Source of the DNA: Rhizomucor pusillus
Taxonomy: Eukaryota; Mucoromycota; Mucoromycetes; Mucorales; Lichtheimiaceae
Length of the DNA stretch: 52,850 bases
Assembly (NCBI GenBank): GCA_900175165.2
Contig: FWWN02000402.1
Span: 1 to 52,850, forward strand
Direction of reading: 5' to 3'
Shown here: positions 11,010-23,132 of the stretch, in pieces
How the letters are laid out: every line of letters begins with the position of its first letter
Position numbering within the stretch: the stretch's first letter is position 1
Program-made: the position numbers and the translations under genes
Notes under the pieces: generated by a model
Seen by the model: only the letters and a program-made list of their open reading frames with translations
The model's database searches: none
Told to the model about the DNA's origin: nothing

Positions 11010-14000
11010 ATGTCGATCCGTGGGGAACGAACATTTTATAAAAAGACGAGAAGCAATGCAATTGTAAAACTTGTTAGAGAACGTACGTGATTAGGGCGGA
11101 AGTCTGCTTGAATAGTCCTTTGTTCTGAAGTGTCGACATTGTTAAGAATACGTTCGTCCTCATGTACCTTGTATGGCTGAGCAATGCTCGGCATGTTCCG
11201 ATCTCAAAGACTTTAGCAACGCTCAGCAGGGTCTTTTGTCTGTGGATGCGAACCATTATGTTATTCCAGATATGTCGGCAAGTTCCCGATAACTTTAGTG
11301 ATGAGTTTTCCCTTTTCCAGTTATTGACATATGCGATCGATGTTTTTGGATTCGGTACCACCAGATCATTGTGCGTTATCTGGAGATCTTGGAGCAAGAA
11401 GAGATGACAAATATCATTTTCCCGCAGACTGTCATCACCTCGGTAATACACACTGCTGTAGCCATAGCATGTGGCGCTTTGTAACACCAGGAATGTTCTA
11501 GCTTCAGCAGCACGACAAGACGCGCACGTATCGCAAAATTAGACAAATTGTGAACGACTCGAGAAGGCACTGTGTTGTTTTCTACAATGAAGTGTTTGCA
11601 GAGACACGGGTGCCTCGGCTCCCAGGTGAATCCATCGCCCAACGCGATTGGCGGGCACTCTGCAAGATGGCTTCTTGGTACCGGCGCCATTTAGACAAAA
11701 ATATCATTCTGCTATCTGAAGCATTTGACGCACAAGATCTTGAAAGCGGGGTCTCTGTTTGTTCCACACAAAATTACCTAAACCAATATTGGCCGGATCA
11801 TCCGCTTCTGCAAAGTTTAGTGCAGGTGCTTCGGGATGCCGTTCTGGAAGACGATTTCGATCGCATACGTTTGAAGAGCAAGAAATCAGAACAAGCAGTC
11901 GCTGGCTACACTGAGGCATGATATCCACTTTTTTCTTTCTCGCTCTGAATAGTCACACATTACGGGCTAAGACTAACTCCTTGCTTTATTGTATAGTACA
12001 AAAGTATGGAAGAACTCGAAGCTGGTATCAAGTCATCGAGATACTACGCCGGTATCTTGAAATGTACCCGAAACCAGGCATATGTAAACGGAGGTGGTCA
12101 GCTGGGCAGGGATATCCTAATTGTCGGCTCGGAAAATATGAACCGTGCAGGTAACCAATCCAGTGTGCATGATTGCAACACGCAGTTTAATGTTTTTATT
12201 TCTAGTGCACGGGGACATGGTTGTCGTGGAGCTATTTTCTGAAAATAATTGGGCAGCTCCGTCTAATGCTATATCATATGGTAGCAATGCAACCGCGGAA
12301 GAAGGTTTGAGAAAGTTTATTTATGCAATGCAGGCTGCTTGATGCTTAAAACACGAAATTGATATGCAGAACTTGAGGAAACGCGGCAGTCGACGGGTGG
12401 TGCAACCAGACCCACAGGACGAGTGGTAGGCGTCTTGAATAGAAACTGGCGTTCGTACGTAGCTACAATTCAAGAAGATACGCCGGAAGGAGGATCGTTT
12501 CATCTGGCTGTGCCTTTGGATTCTGCAATACCGAAAATTCGGATTCGATACCATGACGTGAAGCTCATTCAGAATCAGCGCATCGTTGTCCGTATTGACA
12601 GCTGGCCCGTTTCTTCACAGTATCCAAACGGACATTACGTACGAACTCTTGGTAATCGAGTGTTTTTCACTTATCATCCTCTTATTTGTTTATTGATTTA
12701 TCATCTGTCAGGGCCTGTGCATCAGCTGGACACTGAAATAGCTGCAATCCTCGTGGAACATGGCATCTCGGTTTCACAGGCATCACAGGGCTTCAGCGAG
12801 GGTTCGTTGAAAGAAATGCCGATAGATACTCCAGAATTGCCATGGAAGCCAGAACAGGTAATGCCAGTAACTAAACAATACTTACATTATTATGCTCAAT
12901 TCTATGCCGCAAAGGAGGAGCTTGCACGACGGAAAGATTTGCGTTCACTGACAGTGTTCAGGTACATATTGATTATCATTGCATAAATTATTGCAAGGCT
13001 CAAGAAATCTATTTAGCATTGATCCACCTAATTGTCAAGATATCGATGGTATGCTCGATCATAACTCTGAGTGACCAAATTCTCACTTTGACATAAAATT
13101 AGATGCGCTTTCTATTCGAGATCTCGAAGATGGAATGATCGAATTAGGCGTGCACATCGCAGACGTAAGCTACTTTGTAAAGGAAAATTCTCTTACCGAC
13201 TTGGAGGCTCGGTCAAGGTAATCTTAGTCTCTGAGGAACACTATATAGCGGTATTTATCCGATCGTTCATTCCTGTAGAGGTACTACAGTTTATCTGGCG
13301 GACAGAAGATTCGATATGTTACCATCAGTGCTCAGCGAGAGGGTCTGTTCCTTACGTGGAAACGTCGATCGCTATGCAGGTAAAGCTTGAATAGCAACCC
13401 TAATACTTCAATATCCCTTTTGCTGATCTGAGATCGTGCCCCAGTCTCCGTCCTTTGGACTCTTGATAAATCGTACAATGTAACGGATGTGTGGTTCGGC
13501 AGGACTATTATACGATCAAGTTGTGAGATGGAATATGAACAAGCTCAGCAGCTGCTGAATGGGGAAACCGTAGCCGATAACTTGGGTATGTAAAGCAAAG
13601 ATTGATGGTTAAATGTCGGTATACTTTTAAACGCTTGCGTAGATCCATCCTTGTGTAAAAAGTTGAAACCAAAAGTAGAGAAGCTTGCTAAAGTCCTCAG
13701 AGTATTACGAGCACAGAGGCTTGCTAAAGGCGCTCTTGAATTGGAAAGCACCGAAGTCAAGTTTAAAGTGACGGAGAATCACACAGTGACCGATATCAAT
13801 ATCCTTTTTGTCTTCTATCTTTGGGAAACCAGATTTCATGTCCTGATGCAGAGTATCTGATCCTTAACGAATGATCTCTACTTCCTAAAGATAGCTTAGA
13901 AATTCACGGCCTCGTGGCAGAAGCCATGATTATGGCGAATGCATATGTCGGCAAACGTATCTACGACGGCCTGAAGGATGCTGCAATCCTGCGTCGGCAC

Positions 14001-15421
14001 CCGGCCCCCAACCCGGGACAATTTGAGATGCTCGTAAAAGCAGCAGAGAGCAAGGTGATGATAACACCAAGCATGGACATCTTTATACTCACTCTTTTTC
14101 TTGCTCCAGGGATTCCAAGTTGATTTCTCCTCTAACAGGGCACTTTCGCAGTCTTTGGAGACGATCTCCAGAGCTTGCAAAAATGATCCAGTGATACCTC
14201 GCCTTATGAAGACCATGGCAACTGTTGCCATGAATGAAGCTGGCTATATATCATCAGGCCGCTACACTGTTGAACAGTATTTCCACTATGGTTTGGCACT
14301 GGAGTTTTATACCCATTTTACTGCAAGTATATGCTACTCAATTCCCATCGGTGCTTTTCATTAACTCACAAATTTATACCTGCTAGTCCCCTATCCGCCG
14401 ATACGCAGATGTCGTTGCCCACCGACAGCTCCTCCTATGTATTGAAGACCCTGTTGCATTGGCGGACTGTGCAAAAATACCTTCCACAATGTTGCAAGAT
14501 GCTAAAGTAACAGAGATTTGCGATAATTTGAACCTGAAATCACGAGAATCCAAGTTTGCACAAAGAGTATGTATGAATAGGTGCAGAAAGAATGAATATT
14601 CTGGTGTCTAACGAGTGCCGGATAGGATTCTACCGAGCTATTTCAAAGTCTTTATGTCTTACAGCATGTAAGTCGATTTAAAAGAGAAACGATAGCAGAT
14701 ATGCAATATTGATGACGTTAATGTTATTTTAGAGTACCGATGGTCCTCTCATAGAACAAGGCGTTGTCGCAGAGATTAGATCCAACGGTTTCTATGTCTT
14801 TGTTCCTCGGTAATGAGGATACGAAAAAGAAATTGCGAACCCAAAGTATGATTCTGATTCTTCTTTGCAGACTCGGTATTAAGGGTCCGTTGTACCTGAT
14901 TGACAAGGACGGACGAGCGACTGTGCCTCTATCTTTACACACCGGAAAAGCACAAGATGGTATGCAGTGAGTTCTGATGACTTTATATACACCTTACTCA
15001 AAAATCTGCAATGACAATAGATCAAGAAATGCTACCCAATTGTACGGTGGATGTATCGATGCCTACAAAAATTTCCATCACAGCAGCCGCATTGCCGCAA
15101 CCGATCGATATACACTTGTTTGACCACGTCCGCGTCTCTTTGCATCTTCGGAAATCGCATGCACACAGGCATATGGTGTATATGAATTTGATGGATTTGA
15201 AGCACGCTGTAACAGAACGATACCAAGCACCGGCGAGAATGTCGAACAAGGATATGATGGATTCGATTGTATCTCAAGAGCAAGCACACGCACCTCTCTT
15301 AGCGTCCAGTCGTCAAGAGATCGAGACACGGCGTGAATTGAAAAAGAAGCAAGCACAGCATAGCATGTACGAGTTACTGGAACAATTTCGACGGATGAAT
15401 ATTATAGAAACCAAGTCATAA
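11010..15421 (+). CDS. DIS3L: DIS3L1-type 3'-5' exoribonuclease
   Basis: Processive RNase II/RNB exonuclease; in animals DIS3L1 is the catalytic subunit of the cytoplasmic exosome. The start [16 protein letters not shown] at 11010 leads through intron 11083-11146 into [12 protein letters not shown] with a CxxC pair. It then follows human DIS3L closely: [67 protein letters not shown], and the RNB core [19 protein letters not shown] with its catalytic aspartates. [20 protein letters not shown] and [10 protein letters not shown] match DIS3L, not DIS3. An S1-like region ([14 protein letters not shown] type) precedes the C-terminus. The PIN part has HYVIPD where DIS3 has its DTN metal site, so endonuclease activity is probably lost. 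More than ten introns; 11278-11364 is GC-AG. Confidence 0.92.
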
Positions 15422-15428
15422 ATGTGTA

Positions 15429-17803
15429 TTATTGATCCCACAACGGCTTCAAAGCAGAATAAAAGGATGAAGTATCTGCCCGAGAGCCGCCCGTCGGTGA
15501 TGATGTTGAGGCTGCAGGTGGCGCTACATCCGGCTGCAGTTGCATCTGTCGATATCCGTCAAACATGATCTGACCAAAAAGGGCGCTATCGTATAAGAAC
15601 TGCGAACTGTTAAAGTCGATTTCGCCGCTTCCGTTGCTAACAGGTAACGTCTCTGCGAGATATGCTAAGGTAGGCTGTTGTGAGGTATGTGATAAAAATG
15701 TTGAAGGAGTATTCGGTACGACAATGGATGGCTGGTATGCATATGGTGTATTGGAAGAAGTAGGGACAAAATAGCGATCGCTTGGTGATGAAGATGCAGA
15801 CGATGAAGTGTTGGATGTGGTTGCTATCGATTGCGACGGCTGGAGCCTTGGCTCAGGAGCAGCAAGAGGAGGAGGTGGAGGAGGAGCAGAAGTGTAATAT
15901 GATTGCGGCGGCTGCAGTTGCTCAGCATATAACTTTGTATGCGCACTTAATAGATCTTTAGTCGTTGTTGCCAGGCGTTCGCAAAGAGGCCAGTAGGGTT
16001 TTAATGACTCGATCATTTCGTAGAGGACCGTCAATCCACGGTTACTTTTCCTTGCAGATTCTGGATCCTTGGAGAAAGTCGAAGTCATTAGGACAGTTGC
16101 AAAGATATAAGCACTGTAGCCCATGTATGGTAGGACGTCGCAACCGCAGATATCCTTCATGCTCTGGAAAATAACAAGCGCCTCCTTTACGCTCATTTTG
16201 CATGTTTCAATGCTTGCTTGTATTCGGTGATATACGTCTAACGGTAGTTCGGTTGCTGACAAATCGCTGTATGCAAGGCTTCCACGATGTAGCACCATCA
16301 TGGTGGTGCACCAAACTGCGTGCGCTGAGAGCCACATCGTGATGTAATTCCGGCTTCCAGACTTTTTGTGCTTCTCAAAGTTGGTTTCATTGAATTGAAA
16401 ACTTTCTGGCAAGTTCTCTCTCCACATCCTAAGCTTTTTATCTAGAGTTGAGAACTCGGGAATGGGTGGCCAGCTGACTGACACAGAATCGCTTTTTGCG
16501 CGTGACATGTATTTGTTGGTTTCGCCAAAAATCATGGTGAGTCGAATGTAATATCGTGCAATATCCATCAATGAATCGTTCTGTATCTCACGGCCGTCTA
16601 AAGTTGTGCATTGGAATATATCGCGTAACAACATGCTTTCGGTAATATTTGGCGTCATGGCATCGTAATCATTTACGTCAAAATATTGCGGTCTGCTCGT
16701 TCCAGCGCTAGTAAATCTAGATATATGGTTTATATACGTTCAAGTTTCTTATTCGGAAAAGTAATCTTACTTGTCTATGCATATACAACTCCAAAAGATA
16801 CGCCGGCGTAGCGCCATCGCTACCGTATCGACAGAGTCGTCTTTTCGGTGAATAGGCAATCGCAAAGTCTCTTCTTTGTTAAGACCGAGATCCTGGCAAA
16901 TTCGAGCTGCAATGCCACCATAAATCCATGCTCTACCAGCTATTTGTTTAGGAATCTTTCGATAATTATAAATCATATCGCAGACCAACCTGGATCCTGA
17001 AGCACGGCCGTACTCAACACAAGCCATTATCCCCCAAAATTGCAAGTTGGGTATACTGGGTTCCAGAAGGCTTGCATCAATCAGCGCAGTTGCTCTATTC
17101 GCGAATCCTTCTCCAGCCCAGTAGGGCGGATCTGTCTTTATCATGGGATGGTCGGAGAACCTATCGAGCAGGTTAGTCTTGAGAGTTTCCTGTTCTCCCT
17201 GCTGCAGTCGCCTACCTTGCACCGATCGCCAAGACACTCCAGAGAAGGGGTTTAGATACTGTTCCATCTTCAATGGCTTGCTTCAATGTTGCACGGTGCA
17301 CAATTGGAAAGACTGAATTCAAATGCTCAAAAAATAGATCGACAAGGTGCATAACGATATCTTTTGGCAAATCGACGTAAAGCGAATCTCGCTTATCGCA
17401 GTCTGCGAATAATTTGGTTAGCGGATCCGTCTCAAGTTTGGTAGAAAAGAAAGAAAAAAAAAACCTTTTTTGTCAACACCATTTTCCGCTGTCAAACGAC
17501 GTTCCAGCTGAGCAAGCCTTTCCTCCAGCAGTTGAACGTAGCCTTTGCGTGGTCCGCGCTTTCGGCATTCCGAGTACTCGCAGCGAATGTTGGCTTCGGC
17601 ACAATGTAGACATTCTGGTTTGGTACCGTCGCACTTGATCTAAAGCAGCAACAAACCGCCACCCCCAACCCCTTTGCTGTCAGTCTCGCGTGGAGCAATA
17701 AGGACAAAACCTGTACCTTCTTTTTCCTACAAGGAACACAAGCTTGCGTTGCTCGCACACGCTTTTTCGCCTGGTTGCCACGACCAGCTTCGCTTTGTTT
17801 CAT
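15429..17803 (-). CDS. Zn2Cys6 transcription factor
   Basis: Fungal binuclear-zinc-cluster regulator. The start MKQSEAGRGNQAKKRVR at 17803; exon 1 is 17717-17803, and joining to 17639 gives the canonical CVPCRKKKIKCDG followed by ECLHC and RC. A short coiled coil (LLEERLAQLERRL) follows for dimerisation. The middle homology region (Fungal_trans) runs through IYNYRKIPKQIAGRAWIYGG, ARICQDLGLNKE and ALRRRIFWSCICIDK, then a long final exon (16658 to the stop at 15429). The tail is rich in Pro, Ser and Gln, including a Pro run, and looks like an activation domain. The target is unknown. The stop lies 7 bp from the DIS3L1 stop, so the two genes converge tightly. Confidence 0.93.
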
Positions 17804-18030
17804 AGGAACAGCGGTTGCAAGAACCGGAAAAAGGTGCAAATGCGTCCGCTTTTGATGCCGTCCACAGGTGGAGCGACAGAGAGTTTTGTGGAACAACGTC
17901 ACTTGAATCCGCCCGATATCAGGGGTTAAAGTTTCCCCGTTCTAGAAGAGGTCACCAGGGCTACATCCAATTATATATGCATACAATCATTCTAACAATG
18001 CTGGGTAACGGGTAACTGTTATAATTGCTT

Positions 18031-19356
18031 TTATTTAGGTAGCACATCCTCCTTCTTTGCTCGTTCTCCGCGACGGCGTGCAGCTTCTTCGATTTGTTGG
18101 GTAGAAATGAAATCCAGGTCCCAGTAACCTGGTGGAGTAGATGGACGTTTGAACCTCTGACGATGTCTGCATGTCATTTGTATTCTGTCATATGGGGTCA
18201 ATATTCTTCCATCCGGTCCTGTCACGTTTCCAGTAGCCAAGTAGAACTAGAAAAGATCGATTTTAGGAAATATGTTCCAGATTAGAGAACAGCATTGTAT
18301 TGAGTTACCGGCGCACAGATTCTGCAGGCATCGGCAGGCAATTGGTCGCGCTCGGACTTTCTGCGAGCAACGTCTACAAACGGCTGTTCCCCGGATTCCG
18401 ACAATGCCCTGTGGTTTTCATTCGAATTTATATTTTTTCTGCTATATTCTGCTGCACGAACCTGCTGGTACTTACTGTCGAGGTTTTTCGGTTTGTGCAC
18501 GTTCCCTGGTCGATGATGAACAATGTCGAAGTCTATAGAACAAGTATGAAAAAACGCGCTTTATATTTTGCGGAAACATGCAGTACTTACGGCGATCTTA
18601 GGTTACCGACGTCGTGAAGCAACAAATCGCTCGTTCGGATTCTGTACGTCACATAAGCATTGACTATATTTCATGGTTGTCTTCGCTGCACTTACGGTGA
18701 TACAGGGAAACGATTGTTTAGGGCAGGAGACGATGCATCGTAATGAGTATCTGTGAACGAAATGGACCGGCGCAGTCGAGAGGCGGTGGGAGACTCGTGG
18801 AAAGTAGGACGGAATGGTGATGATCCAAATTCATCGATAGTCTTATCATCATCATCGTCTTCTACATCATTTCCAACCTCCTGGCTGTTGCGTTGGCAGA
18901 TGTCTTGACTTCCTTGAGGTTTGCTGCCATCCTGTGCAGCGACGCTCAATGCTTCCAAACTATGTTACTGGTAAGTTGCTATTCCCAGCGTTTTCTATTG
19001 CCATACAAAAGAAAATACTTGCAGGCCTCGCAGTCGAGAGATCTCTCGATCCTTTGTTTGCAATTGGGCTTTACATTCTGCGATCAGTTCGTCCTTCTTT
19101 TGATCATAAAGTTTGTAGGTTTGTATATGTGTTTCTTGCAACTTCACAAGCTTTTCGAGATCTGCAATTGCGTCAAGACCACAGATCGCGTCGCAGATCT
19201 AGACGGAACGCTCACCTGCAATGCGTCTGCGTTGCAATGCAGTCGTACGCCTTTCCTGTTCTAATCGTCTGCGAACATCTGGAAAGGAGTACAATTAGAT
19301 TGCTTCACGATCCTCTTACTTCAACAATACTTGCTGGCATATTTTTTATCTTCCAT
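18031..19356 (-). CDS. Sae2/Ctp1/CtIP DNA-end resection factor
   Basis: Cofactor of the MRN nuclease that starts resection at double-strand breaks. Seven exons sum to 321 codons (320 residues): 19335-19356, 19216-19278, 19023-19161, 18696-18959, 18607-18641, 18309-18532 and 18031-18246. The N-terminal coiled coil (VRRRLEQERRTTALQRRRIA, then LEKLVKLQETHIQTYKLYDQ) fits the tetramer region. The family C-terminus has PFVDVARRKSERDQL, the CRIC pair, CRHR and PSTPPGYWDLDF, corresponding to CxxC, RHR and PPxFWxxxF of CtIP. An acidic DDDDD stretch and ISFTDTH lie between. Introns 1 and 3 need GC donors to keep the frame. The first exon (MEDKKYA) is the least certain part. Confidence 0.88.
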
Positions 19357-19581
19357 AAGTATGTACAGGAGGAATAAAGAGAACACACAAAGATCAGGAA
19401 CACCGCAGCATTAACTACCCCGCCTCTGAAACACGCGACACCGTGTCACGTGCCTGTGGCCTAAGCGTCTCATCAGTCAGTCGCTGAAAAAGCAATCCAT
19501 ATTCTTAGCTCGATATTGTTACAGTATTGCAACAATATATTAGAGTAAAGCACAGTCGTACAATATATTACAATTATGAGT

Positions 19582-20862
19582 CTATGGATGCGTCGAAGGA
19601 GAAACAAGCCTATAAAAATCGGCCACCAAGTACAATGATCCACAAAGACACACCAGGGTTTTGTCATCCAGACTTGCATTCATTATAGATATGCTTTGTA
19701 GAGCGTCTTTTAATGTATCAAATGCTCGGGCGTCGTCAGTAGGAGCGTGTTGCACGATAACTTTGGGCTCGACACACCGGATCCAAGGCATTCCTTCCGG
19801 TTGGCTGAATGGTACCGCGAGTACAGAATCTTCTTGCCGTACGAGCATAGACATCATTTCATTGATATCCTTGCCGGTAGTCACACCGATAATCCATATA
19901 ACTCTACTGGCAGATGTACTGTCAACGTATCGTTTTAGCGCCATTGTGGCCGGTGGGTTGTGAGCACCGTCAACTAAAATTGGGGGCAAGGTTGTACCAT
20001 CCAATGTCGAATTCTGAACATAGTCAAGTCGTCCCGGCCACCGAGTCTCTGCGAATCCGCGATGTAGGGTATCATCGTCAAAAGATACAGCATTTAGACG
20101 CCGTAACCACAGCAATGCAACGGCAGCTGTAGCGGAATTGGAGAGCTGATAATCACCGAGCAACGGCACCTTGTAGGTGGTTTGTATGTGCCAGCCATCG
20201 TCTGTCGTAAAGTCGACGTTGCAGTCGCGGTCACCGCTGATCCACTCTGCTGGTTTTGCAACGATGTAAGGTGATTGGATATCTTTGGCGCATGAAATCA
20301 GCGTATTCAGTGCAACGTCGTCGTCCTGCGGTGCTATGACAACCGGGCAATTTGCTTTCATGATGCCCGCTTTTGCCTTTGCGATTGCCGTTAGTGAACC
20401 ACCGAGAATCTGCGCATGATCCCATCCAATAGCGCTTATAATCGTCATTTTTGGATTCGCAAATACGTTTGTTGCATCGAGTTCACCGCCAAGGCCGACT
20501 TCAATGACTACCCACTCCAGGGCCATCTCCTTAAAAATATACAGCGCTGTGGCTACGAGTTGCTCGAAGGGACTTGCCTGCAACTTGTTTTCATCGTTTA
20601 CTTTCGAAATGTAATCGGAAGCTTTTTCAAACGTGCTGGAAGAGACAGGGCTGCCGTTAACGTTGACGCTATCGCTAGGTTCCAAAAGATGAGGCGAGTT
20701 GAACCGTCCAACCGTCAATCCAGATGCACGCAAAGTTGAGGCAATGTAGGCACACACCGAACCTTTGCCGTTGGTTCCTGCAACGTGAATGACATTGAGA
20801 CCTTCCTCAGGATTTCCAAGTGCTTGCAGCAGGCTACGTATGCGTTGTAGTCCCAAATCCAT
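19582..20862 (-). CDS. FOL3: Dihydrofolate synthase / folylpolyglutamate synthase family
   Basis: Mur-ligase-type enzyme that joins glutamate to dihydropteroate (Fol3) or to folates (Met7). The single exon gives 426 residues. The P-loop HVAGTNGKGSVCAYI is at about 25-39, the Mg/ATP-binding element EVGLGGELDATNVF at about 121-134, then GWDHAQILGGSLTAIAKAKA and the C-terminal DGAHNPPATMALK. The length and the lack of a long N-terminus or targeting peptide fit Fol3 (dihydrofolate synthase) better than the longer Met7 type; that choice is inference. The start codon is 110 bp from that of the divergent primase gene. Confidence 0.92.
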   Translation of the reverse strand: MDLGLQRIRSLLQALGNPEEGLNVIHVAGTNGKGSVCAYIASTLRASGLTVGRFNSPHLLEPSDSVNVNGSPVSSSTFEKASDYISKVNDENKLQASPFEQLVATALYIFKEMALEWVVIEVGLGGELDATNVFANPKMTIISAIGWDHAQILGGSLTAIAKAKAGIMKANCPVVIAPQDDDVALNTLISCAKDIQSPYIVAKPAEWISGDRDCNVDFTTDDGWHIQTTYKVPLLGDYQLSNSATAAVALLWLRRLNAVSFDDDTLHRGFAETRWPGRLDYVQNSTLDGTTLPPILVDGAHNPPATMALKRYVDSTSASRVIWIIGVTTGKDINEMMSMLVRQEDSVLAVPFSQPEGMPWIRCVEPKVIVQHAPTDDARAFDTLKDALQSISIMNASLDDKTLVCLCGSLYLVADFYRLVSPSTHP

Positions 20863-20972
20863 TTTGGGTTGGAGTGAAACACTCGGAGACGACGCGTGCG
20901 ACGCGCGCGCTTTGCCGCGAATTTCTTGTTACCTTCCCACTTTGCACTTTTTTCGCGCCCTGAAAAATGACA
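20863..20972. promoter_or_regulatory. 110-bp bidirectional promoter, FOL3 and PRI1
   Basis: The folate-synthase start (minus) and the proposed primase start (plus) are only 110 bp apart. The interval has GC-rich CGCGCGC-type stretches and a TTTGCACTTTTTTCGCGCC segment. MCB-like CGCG elements would fit S-phase control of both a primase and a folate gene, but no full ACGCGT is present. Confidence 0.5.
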
Positions 20973-23132
20973 ATGGACACAGACGCAAAGCCGATCGATG
21001 CACAGCGTAAGACATTGGATCAAAGGCAGACAAAAAGAGAAACTGGACCTATTAAGCCGCTTTGTAGTCTTAGCCGAGGAAGAGTTGAAGGACATTGGAG
21101 CCGGCTTCTTCTCTGACGACGATGAGTATGGCATGCAACAAGTCGATGAAAGCATGGCAAATGTCCACTTGCAGACACCCGAGAGACCACAAATGAACTG
21201 GGTTGCACCTTTCAAGTAACGTTCAATGATATGTAGTTCTGGCTATAGCGGCTTTTCTGATTTGAGCAACAGCGTTGTATCAGCAGAAGAGGATCCTGTT
21301 TTTTTGCTTCGACTCTTTTACGACCGATTCTTCCCATACAAAACATATTTCCAATGGCTGAACTATGATACCGGTATGCCAATTGAGAAATAAGCTACTT
21401 TGTGTACAATGGATCAAATTAATATACTGCTCTTCCCTCTAGTACCGAACAACAATTTCACGCATCGCGAGTTCAGTTTTACGCTTGCTTCGGAGGCATA
21501 CCTTCGATACAACTCCTTTTCGGATATGAATGGCTTAAAAAAAGAGATCCAGCGTATGCAACCAGTAAAGATTGATATCGGCGCCGTTTACTCTGTGCGG
21601 GTACGTCTGTGAAATTGCGGTCCTAGCTGTAAAACATTCTCAATGTTGTTCCATACCAGCCTAAGGATAAGAATACCGTAAATGAAAAAGCATTCCGGCC
21701 GAAAGAGAAAGAATTAGTGTTCGATATTGATATGACAGATTATGATGAAATTCGAACTTGCTGCAGGTAAGGACGGAGAAAAAGAGGCTATTATATACCA
21801 AAGAAGCGTAACAATATTATACCAGTGGCGGTGATATTTGCCACAAATGCTGGCAATTTATGACGATTTCTATCAAGGTCATTGATGCTGCCTTGCGAGG
21901 TATGTCTGTATATGAACAGAACGTCAGCGGCTGTTCACTAACAAAACTGTAAAAGAGGATTTTGGTTTCGAGCATTTACTTTGGGTATATTCTGGTCGTC
22001 GTGGTGTACACTGTTGGGTTTGTGACGAAAGAGCAAGAAAACTCGACAATGAATCACGGAAAGCAATAGTGCAATATTTGGAAGTCATCAAGGTAACCTA
22101 CTCTTGTCCTTCCTATAAGTTCAAGCGGGATATGGATACTGACAGAGAGTAGGGAGGTTCAGAGGTTGCACGAAAAGTTAACCTTCCAAATTACATACAT
22201 CCTTCCCTGAAACGGTCTCTGGATATTGTTCGGCCGTACTTCTCCCCATTACTACTCGAAGCACAAGGCATTCTGGATACTCCAGAAAGCTGGAAGAAAG
22301 TACTGGCTTTCCTGCCCAACCCAAGTAAGAGAATGCGTCTGTCTTCTACACAGCGCGACTCTAACTATGTCCGACCTTTGTATCTTAGCTATCAGAGAAG
22401 AGCTAGACTCGATGTGGAGTAAAGATCCATCACGACCGGCGGAACAAAAGTGGAATGACATAAAATCAGAACTTAAGAAGTCTGACAGCAAAACAAAAAA
22501 GACAGTATGTACACTCCAGATATCTGATAGCACAGCGAAAGGACATACATATTGACTCATTTTAACAAAAGGAAACTGAAAGATTGCTACGTGATCTAGT
22601 TCTCCAATATAGCTACCCACGTCTCGACGACAAAGTTTCGATCCAAATCAACCATTTGCTTAAAAGCCCATTCTGTGTACATCCAAAGACTCGTAAGTAG
22701 GTGCCACGATCTGATTACTATCACACTTCTAACCTAGATATCGCTCATTTAGAGCGAGTATGTGTACCGATCCAAGCTGACTCTTGCGAGAGTTTTGATC
22801 CTTTAGCAGTCCCGACGTTATCTCAGCTTTCCAAAGAACTGGAAAACTATGAGAAAAACCACACAGAAAGCGACAGGAGGATTCCAGGTACGAATCACGG
22901 GATCATAGTTTCAGTATGGTGAAATGTAGCTAATTTTTTCTATAATCCAGACTATAAAAAGACTTCCTTGAAGTCGTTCGTCGAAGTATTTGAAAAGTTT
23001 GTAAATAGGCTTTTACTCGAAACTCAAAGAGAGAAAAGAGGCAAGTAACGATATTTTTGACATTTTTGCCAAAACATTGCAAACTAAATTTTGCCCATTG
23101 CAGATGAAGCACAGAACGCTATGGAGTTCTAA
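20973..23132 (+). CDS. PRI1: DNA primase small (catalytic) subunit
   Basis: Makes the RNA primers extended by DNA polymerase alpha. The core is clear: [40 protein letters not shown], the metal-binding [10 protein letters not shown], the zinc site CC..CHKC, the [12 protein letters not shown] motif, and a C-terminus ending EAQNAMEF. About ten short introns interrupt it. The start is uncertain. Exons 20973-21006, 21068-21215 and one from 21273 join in frame with canonical borders and ordinary intron lengths (61 and 57 nt), giving an acidic N-terminal extension of about 60 residues. The alternative is a start at 21227 with no extension, in which case the upstream frame is a separate small protein. 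Confidence 0.9.

Noticed and set aside
11376..11690. Minus-strand frames of 104-137 codons inside the DIS3L1 gene
   Set aside because: Antisense to exons that match DIS3L closely; no independent support.
21216..21248. A 33-nt intron (acceptor CTATAG) joining the upstream segment to PRI1
   Set aside because: It is in frame, but far shorter than other introns in the window; the 57-nt version ending at 21272 is preferred.
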